Positions 62,170 through 64,000 of a DNA stretch of 64,000 nt are shown here, piece after piece; the stretch's first letter is position 1, and each line of letters starts with the position of its first letter. This stretch comes from Gammaproteobacteria bacterium (lineage in GTDB: Bacteria > Pseudomonadota > Gammaproteobacteria > Steroidobacterales > Steroidobacteraceae). The stretch is from NCBI GenBank assembly GCA_025355645.1, contig JANXZG010000019.1, positions 101,108 through 165,107 on the forward strand, in the 5' to 3' direction. The notes under the pieces are model-generated. The model had not been told where the DNA came from. It ran no database searches and saw only the letters and a list, made by a program, of their open reading frames with translations. The translations under genes were made by a program, and so were the position numbers.

Positions 62170-63993
62170 ATGAATATTCGTCCCAAAGTCATGATCCTAT
62201 TGACGCTGGTGTTCGTCTTGCTCAGCGCCGGCGCGATCCTGATTCAGGAGCGGGTCGTGATGCCGAGTTTCGCCCGTCTCGAGCAGACCAATGCGTCGAC
62301 TGCGATGCACCGCGTGCGCCACGCGATGGACCGCAATCTCGAAGCCCTTGAGGTCAACGCGAAGGACTGGGCCAACTGGAAAGACATTTACGATTACGTC
62401 CGAGACCACAATTCCGCCTTCGCGACGGCCAACGTCACGCAAAGCTCATTGGCGCAACTGCAGATCGATGAGCTACTGATCGTCGACCTGGACGGCCATG
62501 TCGTCTTCTGCTCCAGCGAACATTTGTCATCGCCGGTGACGGTCGGCGCAATAATGTCGCGCAATGAGCTGCGCCAGGATTTTCCGTGGCGCCAGTATCT
62601 CGGCAAGGATGTACCGGCCCGGGGACTCATAAAGACTAACCTTGGCGTCCTGTTGATTGCGAGCGCACCCATCTTGGACGGGTTCGGCGCAGGCCCGGTT
62701 CGCGGCATGGTCATCATGGGGCGCCTGCTGACCAGGCCCCTGGTACAGCGAACAGAGGCGCAGACCGAGACCACGTTTGCAATGGTCACTGACGCCCCGC
62801 CGGGGTCGGATGACCGCGTGGTGACCTCGAGCTCACTGACACAGATCTTTGGATCCTTCCCGGACGTCTATGGAAATCCCGTCATGACGCTGCGCGTCGA
62901 TGTGCCTCGCGACATTACTGCCAATGGACGCCGGGCGATTCTTATCGCGGCCGCCTCCCTTGTCGGCGCTGCGATGGTGACGCTTGTGCTGCTGATGACA
63001 CTCCTGAACCGCTATGTGCTCGCGCCGTTGAGCAGGCTCACGCGGCATGCGGTAGCCATCGGTGAAAATCCGGAAAATACTGAGCCATTGGGATTCAAGT
63101 CGGAAGACGAATTCGGAAAGCTGGCAAGCGAGTTCGACGATATGGTTCTGCGCCTTGCGCAGACCCGTCGCGACCTCGTCGATCAATCGTTCGAGGCCGG
63201 TTTTGCGGAAATGGCCAAGGGCGTGTTGCACAACCTCGGCAATGCGCTGACACCGATGGGCGTGCGCCTCTCCGCAATGGACCAACGGTTACGCGAATCG
63301 CCGGCAGCTGACCTGGAACTTGCCGTCACTGAACTTTCGAAGACCGAGGGGGATCCGGCTAGGCATGCCGAACTGCTCGAATTCATGGCGCTCGGTTGTC
63401 GCGAAATGGTCCAGTCGATGCAAGATACAGCCGCCGACATCCAGCTAATGCAGCGGCAGGCCTCGCTGATGCAGGCATCGCTCAGCGAGCAGATGCATGG
63501 CGCGAGCCACAAGGCGCCCATTCTGGAGTCGGTAAAACTTCCCGACCTGATTACCCAGTCATTGGATATCGTGCCCGACGCGAGCCGCCGACGACTGCAG
63601 CTGGAGATGGACGAGTCCCTGCAGAGAATTGGCGCACTTCGCCTGGCGCGCACCGTGCTGCGCATGGTGCTGCAGAACGTGATCATCAACGCCGCGGATG
63701 CTGTGCGCGATGCAGGTCGCGACAAAGGCGTGCTGCGGGTGCTGGCGGAAATCGTCCGGGAAGATGGCCGCGACAACCTGCATCTGCAATGCCAGGATGA
63801 TGGTGTCGGCATTCCGCAGGACAAACTCGTGGCCGTTTTCGAAAAAGGCTACACGACCAAATCGCGCGACACCAACCAGGGCATCGGCCTGCACTGGTGC
63901 GCCAATGCGATAGTCGCGCTCGGCGGCAACATCTGGGCCACGAGCGACGGGGCCGGCCGGGGCACTTCGCTTCACCTCAGGTTTCCGGTCTGA
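62170..63993 (+). CDS. CHASE4-HAMP sensor histidine kinase with variant H-box
   Basis: A 607-residue membrane kinase from ATG 62170. Helix 1 (VMILLTLVFVLLSAGAILI); periplasmic CHASE4 sensor domain (residues about 40-250, with AKDWANWKDIYDYV and LLIVDLDGHVVF); helix 2 (ILIAAASLVGAAMVTLVLLMTLL); HAMP (RLTRHAVAIGENPENTEPLGFKSEDEFGKLASEFDDMV); an H-box of the unusual type EMAKGVLHNLGNALTPMGV, with His near residue 354; a HATPase domain with N-box VLQNVIINAADAV, G1 CQDDGVGIP, F-box and G2 TNQGIGLHWCANAIVALGG. No receiver domain. The response regulator must lie outside the window. Confidence 0.93.
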   Translation: MNIRPKVMILLTLVFVLLSAGAILIQERVVMPSFARLEQTNASTAMHRVRHAMDRNLEALEVNAKDWANWKDIYDYVRDHNSAFATANVTQSSLAQLQIDELLIVDLDGHVVFCSSEHLSSPVTVGAIMSRNELRQDFPWRQYLGKDVPARGLIKTNLGVLLIASAPILDGFGAGPVRGMVIMGRLLTRPLVQRTEAQTETTFAMVTDAPPGSDDRVVTSSSLTQIFGSFPDVYGNPVMTLRVDVPRDITANGRRAILIAAASLVGAAMVTLVLLMTLLNRYVLAPLSRLTRHAVAIGENPENTEPLGFKSEDEFGKLASEFDDMVLRLAQTRRDLVDQSFEAGFAEMAKGVLHNLGNALTPMGVRLSAMDQRLRESPAADLELAVTELSKTEGDPARHAELLEFMALGCREMVQSMQDTAADIQLMQRQASLMQASLSEQMHGASHKAPILESVKLPDLITQSLDIVPDASRRRLQLEMDESLQRIGALRLARTVLRMVLQNVIINAADAVRDAGRDKGVLRVLAEIVREDGRDNLHLQCQDDGVGIPQDKLVAVFEKGYTTKSRDTNQGIGLHWCANAIVALGGNIWATSDGAGRGTSLHLRFPV

Positions 63994-64000
63994 TCGCGGG

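Overview
The window is GC-rich, densely packed chromosomal DNA. It most resembles a gammaproteobacterium of the Steroidobacteraceae/Nevskiales/Xanthomonadales kind. This is inferred from the gene repertoire: a large TonB receptor, secreted M32, DUF885 and S53 peptidases, a complete Bat/MoxR operon, Rieske and GMC catabolic enzymes, KirBac and OPT. No rRNA or tRNA marker is present to confirm it. Many neighbouring genes overlap by exactly 4 bp (ATGA), so most transcription units are translationally coupled.

Layout. 1-6.7 kb: the end of an M32 carboxypeptidase gene coupled to a nucleotidyltransferase/small-protein pair (minus strand), then a lipoprotein, a DUF192 protein, a Tat-type amidase and a two-motif aspartyl protease. 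6.8-13 kb (minus): TonB receptor with its own terminator, DUF1295 membrane protein, a decayed nucleotidyltransferase gene, DUF885 lipoprotein peptidase. 13.2-27.4 kb (minus): one compact conjugation operon of 16 genes, ssb-virB2-B3-B4-B5-B6-B7-B8-B9-B10-B11-coupling protein-membrane protein-second coupling protein-Zn-ribbon protein-MOBQ relaxase. It has no integrase, no VirB1 and no replication genes, and is visibly less GC-rich than its surroundings. 27.7-35.4 kb (minus): short asparaginase-like gene and the moxR-DUF58-DUF4381-batA-batB-batC-batD operon.

35.6-43.7 kb: DUF481 outer-membrane protein; a Rieske oxygenase/GMC dehydrogenase/class II aldolase operon divergent from a GlxA-type regulator that leads a KirBac channel and an amidohydrolase. 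43.7-47.3 kb: OPT transporter coupled to a serine hydrolase; lipoprotein. 47.4-54.6 kb (minus): six-gene operon with a YeiH-type exporter, amidohydrolase, phosphonoacetate hydrolase (phnA), phosphonoacetaldehyde dehydrogenase (phnY), hexose-6-P mutarotase and NRDE protein. 54.7-55.2 kb: an internally deleted IS200/IS605 element that keeps only the two ends of its tnpB. 55.3-64 kb: MBL-rhodanese sulfur enzyme plus a lactonase-like MBL, S53 sedolisin, an OPA-type MFS/HAD/GNAT operon and a CHASE4-HAMP sensor kinase.

The most unusual points are the two divergent coupling proteins in one T4SS operon, the phnA-phnY operon without phnW next to an amidohydrolase and anion exporter, the deletion-derived IS605 element with both hairpin ends, and a GlxA-family regulator whose conserved N-terminus has no ordinary start codon.
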